The position numbers were made by a program, and so were the translations under genes. A DNA stretch of 64,000 nt, taken from contig OX344749.2 in the NCBI GenBank assembly GCA_947034885.2, positions 38,965,682 through 39,029,681 of the forward strand. The letters run 5' to 3'. Below the pieces are notes generated by a model. The model worked only from the letters and a program-made list of their open reading frames with translations, did no database searches and was not told the DNA's origin. This DNA comes from Thuidium tamariscinum (Eukaryota > Streptophyta > Bryopsida > Hypnales > Thuidiaceae). Shown here one piece after another: positions 1 through 12,960 of this stretch. Each line of letters opens with the position of its first letter. The first letter of the stretch is position 1.

Positions 1-1008
1 AGTACTAGGGAATACTTTAAATTGATGATTTAGAGCTGAGATTTCTAGGGTCTATTCCTACACTAGGTAGGCATGTTTCTACCAAATGAAATTTAAAAAA
101 TAATTATTCTCTTCCCTCTACATATGTGCTAACAAGCCTCCCTTGTGTGTACATTTTTGAGCAATCAAGATAGTTTTTAGATCATTATTTTGGTGAAAGA
201 TCTTTACCATAAAGTCTTCCCAAATGGACAATTTTTAGTTTTAAGAAAAATTACTTTCCCTATTTCTTACAAATTAAAATGTGAAACTATGGTGAAGTTA
301 CAATTTTCATGAAATTCGGCACTTTTCTAGTTCTCCTACTTAGAGATTTTTCTATGCTTTTCCTTCCTAGGGTACCTTCTTCTTAAAGGTATATACATCA
401 AACATATTTTTCACTTTTAAAAAAAATTGAGTTACACTTCTCTAAAAATTGAAAAATTGACAATTCTTACACTTCTATTTACATTAGAAAGGTTTGGCCA
501 AAATTCATTCTCTCAATGCATAGTACATAGGTCCTTTACAAATATGGCAATACTAGATCTATATCCTCCACATCTCATGAAAATGGGAGAAAATGAAATT
601 TTTTTATCCAACAACAACCTTATTGCTTTGTACACTAAAATTGGCACTTTCACTAAATCTCAATATACATTGACACTACTAGTCATCCAAGGCTATTGGT
701 TTGGATTAGCTAACTCAAAAAAATTAGGGGTAGCTAACCTAATAATTCTTGCTTAGCTTTGTTACCAAACTGGTTACAATGTAATCCTCCTTTCTTCAAA
801 AATATTGGCCCTTTGTACAATTTTGGAATGTGATTCCAAAATGTGGTCTAGTATTGATTTTTAGACCCCAAATATGTTCTTAGATTGAATCTACTTTTGA
901 AAGGAGGCAATAAAGGTAACCCTTGCTACCCATGGATAGTTGGACTATCCCACCAAACTCTCCATTCACAATGGTCTTAGGACCAAAGTTATTGTTAGTA
1001 TGTTGTTT
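1..1008. other. AT-rich intergenic DNA
   Basis: No gene is recognised here. The longest open frame (427-756, plus) is low-complexity and unlike any family I know. The stretch lies just downstream of the O-fucosyltransferase stop, so its right end probably holds that gene's 3' UTR. No clear polyadenylation signal was assigned. Confidence 0.5.
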
Positions 1009-4000
1009 CTACATAGAAAAATGTTGTTGAAAAGAGCTTGGCTTTTGGCACATGCATTCAGGGTAAGGATAAGCAAGCACATCTTTGGAGCTATTTAGTG
1101 GTCGTTGCATTGGATATCCAGTTGTGTTGACATGAAGGGCTCTAATAGTTTCATCAAACTCTGTTGGTGGCATAGTAGAGTTGAGAAAATGGGAAATCAT
1201 TTGCCGTTTGTTGGGCACTATGTGTTTGCGGTGCCCCATAAAAGCACGATGGCCCTATGCACACGACAACATAAACTTCAATTAGTTACATTAGAATTGA
1301 ATAATAACTTAGTTTCATTGATTGTAACACTAAAAATTAGATAACATTAATTTGAGAGTTGGGATTGTTAGGTGTGCATCAACATGAAACTCCACTTAGT
1401 TGTATAGTGAGGTTTTCAAGAATAAAATCCAACTTAACCCCTAAAGGACCAAGAGTCCCCTCGGGGGACTTTGGGATTTCAGGCAGGTCCTTGTGACTTC
1501 AATTTTTAATGAATTTTCTTGAAATTTTTACATAAGATAGAAAAACTGATTAGCTCCGTGGAAATATAATTTTTTTTTCAATTGGTGACCGGGAGCAAAA
1601 GTTATGCCATTTTAAGCATAATTTTCATGTCGCCGGGCAGAAAAAGAAATCTACAAAAACTTCAAAATTAAAAAATAAATTTTTTTTCCTTATAGATCTT
1701 ATTTTTGTCTATGGGTGAAGCTTTGATTCATTCCATTTGGATTAGTGATGTGGAAGTTATGAACAATCTTATTTTTCGGGCAATCTAAGCATCTTCTTGA
1801 AAAAATAACTTATAGGATTCATTTGTGAATGCAATTTTCACTATTTTTCCAAAAAAATTGTTGGACAAGGTTGGTTTTGTTTGCTAAAACAATCTCACCA
1901 CTGGGATTATTGTGTTTCAATCCCATCTATAAGATATTTGCAATTTAAATTTTCTTTCAATCTTGAACCTTCATCTATTTGACAATTTTTTAAAGAATGA
2001 AAAAAAAGTCTTCTTTTTTTGGATTTTTTTTCCTAAGGTCTCAACTCAATCCTTCAATAGAAAAAAATTTAAATTCAAGGTCTGTAGTGCAAAATACTTC
2101 CACAAATGGAGGACAAAGTCATATGAAGTTGCATATCAAAGTTTAAAAAAACCTTGTTTTCCAACTTTGAATACTCATATCTTCTAATCTATGCAGTCAA
2201 ACTTCATGAAATTTTCATCACATGATCTTAGATAAGTAAAGTACAAGATCCTAAGGTTAGATTCTAAAATTTTACTTTTTTTTGTTTTCATGGATGAATG
2301 GAGCAAAAATGACAGTTTTGAGTGGTTTTTGGCTAAAAAATGGCCATGGTCCTTTAGGGGTTAATCACTCTTAAGATTAGGTAACTTTTGGGAGTTGGAT
2401 TCCGACTCGGCTCAAGATGATTATCCGAATAGATTAACCATAATTAAGTCCGCTTGGCATGCACCAAAAAGTCACAACAGTTGGTTGATTTCTTGCTCAG
2501 GGCTCTAATTGTTGAGATTAAGTTACTTCGGGGCATCATACACACCGAGTGCAAGCTTGTATCAGTAGTGAGGCGAAGAAACTTTACCTGCATAACGCGT
2601 CCGAAGTTGCCTCCATGGGATTGCAAGAACACGTCGCTGTAGAGGCAAACGAGGTAGTCCAGGGCAGCCAAACTGGAAGCCTTGTTCTTGAAAGGCTCCA
2701 GCTCCTGCGGGGTGGCAAGACTGTCCTTGTTGAAGAGGTTGGGAAACTCCTTCCTCAGAGGTTGTAAAGCCAGCTCCTGCCCGAGAGGCTCCCCTCCTGC
2801 CCAGTAGACTCTCGTTCTCCGCGATGCTCCCAGCGCCTTCAGTAACCTGCAAAAATGAAATTGAAACCATTCAGCGACTGAATCGAAATTTATACTTCCC
2901 AAAGCGGTACTTGACATGACAGCAGTGGACAATCCCTGAGTTCCGAATCCGATGATACGACGGAAACTCTAAGAGGGTGTCAGGAGGTGTCTCAATGTCC
3001 TTGTTGAAGAAGGGAAGTTCAAAATATAATTTCACAACACGATTTCAAAAGTCTGACGAAGAGCAAGAGCTTCAAAAGGCCACATTATTTCCATGAGCCA
3101 GTTTTGGGGCCGCATATAAACGCTCCAGGAAAACGGATGTGACAAAAAACAGTAAATTTTTAGCTGGATAGAGAGAGACCCCCATTTCGTATGCAGAAAT
3201 TACAGTTGAACACGAGTAACAGTGACGAACACCCTCCATTTTCCTATCAACAAGTTGCAGTTGGACACCAGTAGTGGCAACTCCCACCCACCCAACAACC
3301 CAACCCACCCCCGAACCCAATTTTTATAGAGAACTCGCGGATACTCTGAACTCGCTGAGGTCCAAGATGGATTTTCCTAACTAGCTCTACCTTTGTTCGT
3401 TTTAATCACAGCTAAATGTGCCACTTATTCAAACACTCTGATTTTCACATTTTTGGAAGAAATTCCAGTTGAGTTCGAGAAGACAATGTCACACCCTTCG
3501 TTTTTGCAATTCATAAGTAGCAATTGGAAACCGGTAGAGCCCTAATTTCTGGTGAATAAATAGCAGTTGGATGCAGGTAGTGTGGAAAAGGGAAGCAGTC
3601 TGTCTGTTACCTGGCGACTTCGGCCCCCGTGAGCGGGCACAGCCCCTGGCGCTTCCTCTCCGTGAACCCCATTTTCCCTCCTTTCCCCGTGAGCCTGTCC
3701 GGATGCTCCCTCCGCACCGCCCGCACCTTCTCATCCCACGCCCTTCCCAGCCCAGGCAGACACCCCGTGCGCACCCACACGTCCATCTCCAGACGCAAAT
3801 GCACCGCCACGAACGCCCCTTGCCTCGCCATCCGCGACGCCAGGGAACGACCAAGAGACGCCAACGGTAAAGAGAAGCGCAAAGCCTGGAAAGCCACTTT
3901 GCAACGCAGCTTCTGGAGGTCGGGGGAGAGGTCCTTGGACAGGCGGGAGTCCAGGCCTCGAAGGAGCAACACGCCTTCGCGACTGATCTGAGAGGGGTTC

Positions 4001-6190
4001 AGACAAGGGAGGGATTCAAGGGGCGGGGGATCAGAAATGTTGCCAAAAAAATGAAAAAATTTATCGTAAATATGCATGTCACATACTATAACTTAAGCAC
4101 TAGCTTCGTAGCCTGTGGGTACTACTAAAATTTTACTCTTTAGGAAATGCTGAAAAACACTACTGCAGTTGGAGAACCCAGAATAAGGAAATTTGTTCCG
4201 TTTTCACATTGGATTTCTGCTGTGGATTTAGGGGTTTGATTCTCACACCGCTTACCGGAGATGGGAGTTTGGAATGTGAGTTTTTGGGCCCCATGCTACC
4301 GTTTTCCTCTTCAATTGTTAATCGAGGTTTCATCTTACTTGACAATGTGGATATTTGAATCCACCTGATTATGAAAGTGTAAAAAATCGAGATTCTTCAG
4401 TACCCATGGTTCTCGATTTCAACTTACATTGCTAACTAGGGTATCTGAGATGGGATATAGCCAACGGAGCTCTTGTTGATGTTGTAATCTAACTTGACGA
4501 TGTGGATATTTTGAATTAAGTGAACCTTTTATTCTAAGTGCGAAATCTAGACCGGTTGGTAAGTTTTCTAACAGATTTTAGCAGAGTCAGCGATGGATCC
4601 ACAAACTTTGGAACTGATTAGAGCAGATTAGACTGGGTGTGAATCTCACAAATTCTAATGCTAGTGAGGGTGATTGAATTGGAGATACCCACCTTGCCCT
4701 GGTAATGTTGGCGTAGCCATTGTGGGCTGGCGTTCAAGGGCGTATGCTTCTCCTCCATCGGTCGTTTCATTACGTGCGTGGACGGCAGGGACGACACGAT
4801 CCGCACGTCATCTTTCAGCGCCTCCTTGAAATGCTCCAAGTCGAAAATATCGCTGAATTCACTGCCAAAATCGATCGCCACGCGCACACGCATCAGCAAT
4901 CCAGCACCGAATGCTCAATTCGAGCGTTTCAATTGTCTAGTAAATAGGTTGAGAATAATCGCTCAATGCGTGGTTGCATTGAAATTCTCTGCACCAATTA
5001 ATGACACACCTACTACGAGTATTGATAAGTGGTGTGCGAAATCCAAAAGCATCAAGTTAACAGAGAAACCACAGAACCCTACAACCAAGGGAATCACCAT
5101 TCAAGTAGAGTAAAAATGCAAGCACAAAAACCTACAACAGAGGGAACCACATTCAATTAGAGATAGAATTCAAACTCAGAATCCTACAAAATAGGTAACC
5201 ACTTTTCAAATAGCGTATGAATCCTGATGCATTCTAGAAAAAATATTGAAAGAGGCACCACGTAAACGGGGTCAGTCAATCCGTGACTTTACAATTAACA
5301 ATATTGTGCATTGTCTTTGCCGTGTTCCCCTGTTGAGCGGTCTTGCAGTAGAAAAAACAATTAAACACCTAACAAACGGGCAGTGGTCTAGCAATTCCAA
5401 TGAGAAAAGACGAAGGCCATGTTCAATTGCTGATTCCAGAAACCCACAGCACCGAGTAGGGCTTTAGGCTGATCAACATTTGAAGACCAGAAGCGTGAGA
5501 CTCTCCAGAAATAAGCTGAAATGCGAGAAGTTCCAACAATCTGTGCGTGGATTGGAACACACAAGTGACACAAGGGCCAGGTATCCGTGTCGCTCACCTT
5601 TCGTCTTCCCAGATGGGATTGACTTCCATAACAGGCACCACCAGCGCCGCGCCCAACACGCGCGCCATCACCACAGCGTCCACGATCTGGTTACGTTGCT
5701 GATTCAACCCCCCGTTCACCACCACCATCAAATACTTCCCCCTCTCCGCCACCACCGTCGCCGACTCTCGCTTAAACGGATCACTAAGCTCCACGCACCC
5801 CACCAGTCCTAAACCCTCCGGCTGCTTCCAAAACAAACGCTCCAGCTCCGTCATCTCCACGGAACCATCATTCTCAGAAGAAACACTGAATCCCGAAGTT
5901 CTGACCTCCTTGGATTCCAAAGCTCCAGTGCAATCGTCGGTGTTGGGGTTGGGGAATTGTCCGGGTTGCCAGAAGAGGAGGAAGCGGAGCATGGAAGCAC
6001 AGGCGAAGATGGTGAGGAGCGTGAGCCAGCAATTGGAGAGGGGCGACTTGGAGGAGGCGGGTTTGTTGTGCGAAGGCTTTGACAAGGGGAGAAGCGAGGC
6101 GGGGGTTGGGGTGGATTGTATGTCGGGAGTGTTGGGATTCCAAAAGCTTGCTCCCACGGTCTGTTTCTTGCTGGTCTTCGTCGTCACCAT
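1009..6190 (-). CDS. plant-type GDP-fucose protein O-fucosyltransferase family protein
   Basis: Five coding exons: 6190-5598, 4861-4693, 3987-3611, 2846-2588 and 1254-1009. All have GT-AG borders and phases that close to 547 residues, normal for plant members. The product should be a Golgi type II membrane glycosyltransferase using GDP-fucose. What I see: a cytosolic N-terminus, one membrane anchor at about residues 54-74, GGLNQQR at 159-165 (the nucleotide-sugar loop), DIFDLEHF just after the exon 1/2 join, HLRLEMD at 317-323, and DYLVCLYSDVF followed by GHRAFMGHRK across the exon 4/5 join. The C-terminus has the usual Cys-containing tail (YPYPECMC). Start: an upstream GTG is in frame, but the ATG at 6190 (MVTTKTSKKQ) is the first proper start. 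The acceptor substrate (polysaccharide, arabinogalactan or protein) cannot be told. Intron 4 carries a 931-bp MITE. No frameshift or stop was found. Confidence 0.93.
1434..2364. mobile_element. TTAA-flanked MITE, family A copy 1 (piggyBac-like), in intron 4
   Basis: Left end TTAACCCCTAAAGGACC and right end GGTCCTTTAGGGGTTAA are exact inverted repeats including the TTAA. Length is 931 bp, identical to the copy at 13902-14832, which is alignable throughout. The TTAA target and CCC start are hallmarks of the piggyBac superfamily. There is no coding capacity. It lies in the last intron of the O-fucosyltransferase gene, whose splice sites remain intact. Confidence 0.88.
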
Positions 6191-7369
6191 CGTCGGGAAA
6201 ATCGGTGAGAATAAATACTGCACTAGCTAGCTAGAGCTGTCGATCGAAGCTTGCGAATCGTACTGCGAGAATTGGGGTCCAATTGGGATGGTTCTGTTCG
6301 CAAAGACTTGGAATTTCGTAGAGTTTTGGAAGATGATATATTGGGAGGGTAGAGTGTAGAATCTGTACACACTTGTACATGAAATTGACTTCTTCTCCGG
6401 GAGAGCCCGCGCACCACTATTGCTTAAATTGTGTTCCAGGAGTGAGTATCACGCTTCGAGGCGATGGGCTCGATCAATAGGAGACGTCAAATCTCACGAT
6501 AAATTCTGCTTCCACGATTTGAAGTTCACAACTTGGGAACAACGCGATTCAAGGGCAGAGAACATAAACTAACTAGGCATGTTGGGCGTCGCGCTTCCAC
6601 CTCAACAATCTGCAAATATTTGTCAAAAAATTCGGCACTCAAAGAAATTCGGACAGGGACCTTTCTCAACTCGGCTTCTTCTATGGCACCCGCTACTAGA
6701 AACAAAACGCAGTTGATGGCTAGCTACGAAGAATTGACAAGCCGCACCCACCATGACGAAACCTTCACACCATGACAGAGAAGCAACTAGCTTGCAATTT
6801 TTGCACATCTGAGTCCGTGATCGATCACCACTCGCCCATGACGGACCCGTCAAGTAGCGCGCACATCGCATGCCTAGCGATTACCACACGAGCTTACCGA
6901 ATGGGAACAGACAGAGCTCACACCAGACTGCTCAGTGGTAACAGACATCCTATCGTTGCTGATGTACGTTGTTTCCATTGCTCCCCGGAAAAGTAACACG
7001 AAAGTCGCGCCGCAGGCACACAAAGATGACCTTAGGGGAGCCCATCTTTGTGTGAATTGCATAGCTAGTTAAGCCCTGGGGTTTCTTAGAAGTCGTCGGG
7101 TTTTCTCCTTCTGAATGTTTGCCAACTGGGATGAGCTAGCTGCACATGAGCTGCAGCCGTGGTGGTCCCGTCGTATAGTCCGGGTGCACATGCGCACATC
7201 ATGATCCTGGAATCTTCCCGTCCCCCGCTCGTAAACCGAGGATAAAACATTTGTTCTACCCAATAGTGGAAGGTTACCTAATCTTTTTATAATTTACACT
7301 ATCTAAAACACTGTACGACCTCATTTGGGATTACCGCGAGTGTGACCGTCGGCAGTAGACTGTGATAGT
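6191..7369. promoter_or_regulatory. 5' flank of the O-fucosyltransferase gene
   Basis: This stretch is less AT-rich than the bulk intergenic DNA and lies directly upstream of the start codon, so it should hold the promoter and 5' UTR. I could not fix a TATA box or transcription start. The short open frames on both strands have no recognisable similarity. Confidence 0.4.
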
Positions 7370-8140
7370 GATAGATTGAGAAACTGAGCGCAGGATGTTC
7401 GAAATGTTGTTTTCGTGGAGTTTTGGAGAGTTCATGGAACAGTGAATGATGTTATTATTATTGTAGACTTGACTGTCACGACTTGGCCATGCTCGGTGGT
7501 AGTTTCATGTTGATGTGGGTAAGATTTTTTGTTACTGTGGGATGAAACTCAACGTGCAGACTAGGTTGAGGATGGCGAATGTGTGTAATTACACACTTGG
7601 ATAGTTTGAGAAACTGCGTGCATGATATTCGAAAATGTTGTTTTTTGCTCGAGGCTTTTGGAACCAAAAGAATACTGAAATAATTTGTGGAACAGTGGTG
7701 GATTTTTGTACTGTAGACATGCCGGGATTTGGAAGACTTTCAGTTGATGGTGGCCGGTACAGCTGATCACTCTGTGGTAAGACATTTCGTTACTGCGTGG
7801 GATTTGTGGCCGGAACGAGCAGACCCAGTTGAGGATGGCGAACCATGTGAATGTAACCAACTAGAGAATTTGATAATAGTCCGTCAGTGGGTGCCGCATA
7901 TTCCAAAATGTTGTTATCAAACAATTGGAATTGAACCCCAAAAGAAGGTGTTCGTGGAGCAGTCAGATGCTTGTCCTGTTCCGTAGACTGACGTGACTGC
8001 CATTATTTGGAAAAAAGTTTGGTAGGACAGTTGTGTTGCTGATCAGCTAGTGTGTGGTAAGAAGCGAAGAATGTTTGTTACCGCGTTGGATGGACTTAAG
8101 CGACGTACAGACTGAAGTGAGGATGGCAACGACGACTGTG
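7370..8140. repeat. degenerate tandem repeat, period about 230-290 bp, 3+ units
   Basis: Landmarks recur in the same order. GAGGATGGC occurs near 7568, 7831 and 8118. An 'ATTCCAAAATGTTGTT'-like block occurs near 7397, 7626 and 7898. GTGGAACAGT/GTGGAGCAGT and GTAGAC blocks lie between them. Units have drifted by substitutions and indels. No coding role is seen, although one open frame crosses it. Confidence 0.7.
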
Positions 8141-8539
8141 TCAAAAGCAACTCAGGCACTGTTTCCGTCCTTGGTTGGTTCTGGTGGAACCACTCACTCC
8201 GTCACTCACTGCGATTAAGCTTTTTAGTGCGACGCCGGATTCGAGCATTCGGGGGCGGACAGAAACGCGTGCAAGGGACTGGCGAGGTGCAGATTGGGCG
8301 ATGGTGATGATCATCATCGATGCCGGTAACGTACGCTGCAATTCAGTTCTGCTGCAAGTGGCAGGGAGCTTCAGTTGGTCTGCCCATCTACAGGACGCCC
8401 GAACCTCTCTAATAGCACATGCTCTTGGAGTCCAGTACTCCAGTTTGTCACAGTCTCACGACATATACAGACCAGTGTGCCCTGTGCCGTTGCCACAGTC
8501 AAAATCAAATAGAATAGAAGTAATTTTCTAATTTTTGAA

Positions 8540-8780
8540 ATTCAATAACTCTCACACCATAAGTTTAAAAGTCACAAAATGAAGCTCGTGCACCCCTCCT
8601 TGCCAAGGGCTTTCCGTTTGTATCAAGATTGCAACCAAAATATAAGTGAAAATAATTTTTTAATTTTTTAAAACCAAAAATAACTTGGAAATCCATAACT
8701 TTCTCACAATAGGTTGGAACACCACGAACCCAGGCCAGTGCACCCCTCCTCCCTGAGGGCTTTCTAATTGTACCAAGCAT
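8540..8780. repeat. tandem duplication, about 85-bp block repeated
   Basis: The block containing GTGCACCCCTCCT and AGGGCTTTC occurs at about 8545-8628 and again, diverged, at about 8692-8776, separated by an A/T-rich spacer. Nothing coding is recognised between here and 9050. A short CAAAA-type microsatellite follows at about 8819-8855. Confidence 0.65.
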
Positions 8781-9050
8781 GTGGCCGGGGGATGCATCGG
8801 CTAGGAGATCTCAACGTGACAAACAAAACAAACAAACAAAACAAAACAAAACAAATTACCTGTCTTCAACAAGGTTTTCTTTTGGGACTATATTGTTCTA
8901 CAATAAAGCCATGCATGTACTTCCACCACAGGAGAATTTCAGGAGGGAACCAGGCGCAATGGTTGAAGCAACTGACAGTCTAGCAATAAATTGCCAAGAA
9001 AAAAAAACGATGCTTGTCTTAAGGTATAGATTTGCTATCTACACAAAATA

Positions 9051-9278
9051 GTGAAATTAGATTGACCCTCATTAATTTCCTCACATTCCACACTATATAA
9101 ATATTCATTCTTAGTTTATAAGAATGCGTTACTTTTGAATCAATTATTGGTGTAGTTGGAACTCATGAACCTCCATGTATACAAATGAAAGTATTTGTAA
9201 AAAAAATTTGTTGACTTTGATTTGTAGAGTACTTTATCCAAGTAAGGCAACCTTACTATAAAGGCAACCTAATTTCAC
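9051..9278. mobile_element. small MITE with TA target site
   Basis: The left end GTGAAATTAGATTG and right end CAACCTAATTTCAC are inverted repeats, each bordered by TA. The 228-bp size, TA duplication and lack of coding suggest a Tc1/mariner-type MITE. No second copy was seen in the window. Confidence 0.6.
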
Positions 9279-9442
9279 TATTTAGTATAGGTACTTTTTT
9301 GTTAGCTCCCATATTTCTTTTGACATTGAAAAGTTTGAGAGAAGCATTTGCAAAAAGTATGAAGACATTCAGACAAAAAAAAGAACTTTTTTATGATTTT
9401 TCAAAGCTAAAATGTTAAAGCATGAATAGACTCTTGTTGAAG

Positions 9443-10267
9443 TGGGGATGCTATTTTGTGAGCCCACGAGCGTGAGCATATGAGCCTGTGAGCTTAGAAT
9501 TTTTGGTGAAATTTTTAGTGATTTTTAGGTCATGGACCTATTACCATGCTTTAAGAATTTTGGATTTTTATATCTAGTATCCCCCTCATGGGATTTGAAA
9601 TTTGTGACTATCAAAACTCTTTTTTTCAAAAAAAAATTTTCAATTTTTTTCAATTTTCTTTTAGTCCTTTTTTTATTTTTCAATTTTTTTTTGCAACTCC
9701 ATCACCCTCCAAAATCCCTCTTGATGTTGAAAGGGGTTTGGAGGTAGAGGGCTTTGGAGCTCTCAAAACTTTTTTTTTTCATTTTTTTCAACTTTTTCTT
9801 TTTCCCGACTATATTACTAGTTCATTTTTTTTGCAACTTTTCACCCTTGAAAACCTTCTCTCGGTACCGAGAGATCAATTCCAAGGTGATAAAGTCGGAG
9901 AAAAAAAAAAAACTTTTTTTTTTTTTCCCCACGACTCCGTCACCCTAGAAAACCTCTTGTTGGATTCTGGATTTTGAACCTCAAAAAAAAGTTCAAAAAT
10001 TCAAATTTTTTTTGGAAGGTATTGAAAGGCCCTTTGCAGATAGTAGGGTTTGAAATTTTAAAATACATTAACCACATTTCCACAGTCATAGGTCCATGGT
10101 CATGAAGCTGAAATTTTACTATGAATAGATTTTTTTTAAATGACTTCACTTTTTTTTCTCTTGGCTTAAAAAGTTCATAGTTTCTTTTGGTTAATTCTTT
10201 GGGCTCACAAAACCGATGCTCACAGCTCGCAAGCCCATGCTTTTAGGCTCACAAACTAGCGTCGTTG
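9443..10267. mobile_element. Mutator-like non-autonomous element, copy 1
   Basis: The element begins TGGGGATGCTATTTTGTGAG and ends CTCACAAACTAGCGTCGTTG, with imperfect inverted subterminal repeats rich in TGTGAGC. It is flanked by a near-duplicate CTTGTTGAAG / CTTGTTAAAG. The interior is dominated by long T and A tracts and a palindromic CTCTCGGTACCGAGAG. A shorter copy lies at 30070-30680. A target duplication of about 9-10 bp fits Mutator-like elements. Confidence 0.65.
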
Positions 10268-10279
10268 CTTGTTAAAGCG

Positions 10280-11839
10280 TGGGTAGACCTTTATTAAAGC
10301 ATGGGCTACCATGTCATGTTGTCTACTTCCCAAGTGCATTGCCATAATGTTAAAGGATTGCTAAGATTGTGGTAATAGGTGGAATGGGTGATTGCAAGAA
10401 ACACCTGCCAATTTTGTTGTGTTTGGGTGATTTTTTCGGTAGTACTTTAAAATTAGAATATTAATTTTTAAACAAATTAAAAAATATGAATTATGTATAC
10501 ACCTTTAAGATGAAGGTACCCATGGAAGGAATTGCAGAGAAAAATTGTCTAAGTAGGAGAACTAGAAAAGTGCAAAGTCCCAAGAAAATACATTCCTTGA
10601 TGTTTTAATTAGGGAAAAATAGAAAAATTATGTAAATTCAAAAAATCAAAATTGTCCATTTGCAACAACTTTATGGAGATGGTCATTCATCAAAAAAATC
10701 ACTAAAAGAATACTTTATAGGTTTCAAAATGCAAGTAGAAAGACGCTCACTTTGTGGACTTCCACACAACATAAAAATAACTTTTTTCAAAATCCCTCAA
10801 GTGGAGAGCTATAAGTCTACTAGAATACCATTTCATTTAAATTTCATCTCAAAATCTTTAAAAAAAAGAAGGTACTCCATTGTACTAAAAAACCCTAAAC
10901 TACCAAGTGTGACATTCAATTGGGGTCTATTTTTGGATAGTAAACTATTTTTGAAAATTATGAAAAAATTAGGGGAAGGTGTATGATAGTTATGAGTACC
11001 TTTTCTATAAATATTGATTAATTTGGAGCCAAATCATAGAAGTTATGATCAAAAAACAAATCAGCACACTAGGTGTGACAGAAAATAGGATAAGTGTTTT
11101 TTACAATTGCTCGAGTACTAACAGAATTGGGAGGATCTTATAGGTACAAAGATTAGGGAGATGGTGGTATTGGGTAGTTCTACATTATAGAAGGTGGAGT
11201 GACTTCACCTGTTTTGCTAAAAGGATATTATAGTAGTTGGCATGTGTAAATTACTTCTTTCCTAATGTTAAGCCCATAAATGCTTGAGAATCCAAATTCT
11301 AGTGTCAACAAAATTTTGAAGTTAGATAAAATCTTATGAAATTACTATTTTTTTGGAGTATTTTTTAGACAAATTATTTTTGAAGCCTAGTTTTAGCATT
11401 AGAAATCTAAATTTGAAAGAGTAATTTTGGTTTTTTATGCAAGATTTAGTGCAAGGGCTCATGCAAGGGTGTCCATTATAAATCTTGATTATTTTCTTAA
11501 TATCTAAAGCTCTTGGAAATGAACCTCAAATACACTAGATCTTGGAGAAAAAATCATCTTAGAAAATCATATTGAAAAATTTGTAGAATAGATTTACAAA
11601 AGCTGTAAATTGACTTCGAATTTAGATTTGACATGTCAAAAGAGAGTTAAAAGACTTCAAATCACTTTCATAATTTTGACACCCCTAATGATCAAGCATC
11701 ATAATCTTTCAATCCATAAGTAATATTGTTGTGTTTTCTTTTCCCATGTGATTTCTAACATGTGTAGTTAGAATTTATGCGGTTACAATTTAAAAAGATA
11801 TAATGAAAATCATGAAAATGTTGGATTTTTTGTTCAATT
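10280..11839. other. AT-rich intergenic DNA
   Basis: No gene, RNA or clear repeat is recognised. One 108-codon open frame (10660-10986, plus) is Lys/Ser/Phe-rich, as expected for chance translation of AT-rich DNA. Confidence 0.5.
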
Positions 11840-12069
11840 CACTAGAAGAAAACCATGTTAAAATCTGTGAAAACACGTCATGTAGTTTATGTTGAGTTCA
11901 TGCTTCGAAACGCAGTCAAAACGCAGTCAAAACACAAAAAAACGCAAAAAAACGCAAAAAAATGTTTTTTTTTGCGTTTTGACTGCATTTTCACTGCATT
12001 TTGAAACATGAACCCAACATAAACTATATGACGTGTTTTCACAGATTTTAACACAGTTTTCTTCTAGTG
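11840..12069. mobile_element. CACTA-type foldback MITE, TSD ATT
   Basis: A 230-bp element whose two halves are nearly complete inverted repeats. It starts CACTAGAAGAAAAC and ends GTTTTCTTCTAGTG. A 3-bp duplication ATT flanks it. CACTA ends plus a 3-bp TSD define the CACTA (En/Spm) class. The centre holds repeated AAAACGCA units that pair with TTTTGCGTTTT. A longer relative with the same terminus lies at 45637-45965. Confidence 0.85.
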
Positions 12070-12654
12070 ATTTAAAGCAAATTCAAATAATTACAAAAAA
12101 GGCCGTGGGCATCTAGGGATTAGACCTTTGTTTACATGAGAGTCCCAAATACTTTGCAATGATGAAAGCACTTCAAACTCTTTATTATATTGATTTGGGC
12201 ACTTAAAAGCTTAAATTTGTAATTTGTAGACTTTTAGGTAATTGGAAGTCTTATTTCTAATTCTAGATGAGAGACTCTCAATGGTTCATTGAAAGTATTG
12301 TAAGTAGCTTTAGCAAATGTTGAAGAATGCCTTGGAGGGGAATTTAGTTTAAATGAGAGATTTTCATTGGTTTGTAGAATGTGTTGTCTATAGTTTAAAT
12401 AAACTATTGCTCAAGGATGTCTTGGAGGAAAACTTTAGTTTGAATGAGAGGCTCTCATTGGTTACTAGAAAGTAACATCACTAGCTTTGGCCAATGGTAC
12501 GTAGAAAATGCCTTAGAAGGGATCTTTAGTTTAGATGAGAGGCTTTCATTGGTTTGTAGCCAAAGTAGTATCATTAGCTTTGGTCAATGGTTTAGGATAT
12601 CTTAGAGGGACCTTTAGTTTGAATGAGAGGCTTTCATTGGTTCATAGAAAGCTA

Positions 12655-12950
12655 GGGGGAGGACACTTCCCATTTTCTAATAACCTACGTGTGGTGGAAT
12701 ATAGGATACATTTAAATAATCTTAGGTAAAATTTATAAGAAATTTACATATAAAATAGGGGACATTAAAAAGGCAAAGTGTTTTTAAAATAAAATAGGGA
12801 TGATAATATGGCTGATTTTTCCGCTTTATGGTAAAATAGGGACTCTTTTAATGTTGCCAAGTAATGATTACAAGTAATTGATAGCCCCCCTAAAAATACC
12901 CCACCCCCGCACGTGGGTCCCCCAAATATACAAGAAGTGTCCTCCCTGGG
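12655..12950. mobile_element. putative MITE inside the tandem array
   Basis: GGGGAGGACACTTCCC at the left is inverted as GAAGTGTCCTCCCT at the right, spanning about 295 bp that interrupts the tandem array. The exact borders and target duplication are unclear. Confidence 0.45.
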
Positions 12951-12960
12951 ATAGAAAGTA

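Noticed and set aside
3489-3991. Plus-strand and alternate-frame ORFs over the O-fucosyltransferase exon 3
   Set aside because: Shadows of the real exon, which has conserved family motifs and matching splice phases on the minus strand.
8175-8531. 118-codon plus-strand ORF upstream of the O-fucosyltransferase gene
   Set aside because: No recognisable family, and it overlaps the end of a degenerate tandem repeat. Codon content is unremarkable.
9532-9977. Overlapping plus-strand ORFs rich in Phe
   Set aside because: They translate the T-tracts of a repeated non-coding element. The same ORF appears at 30167 in the second copy.
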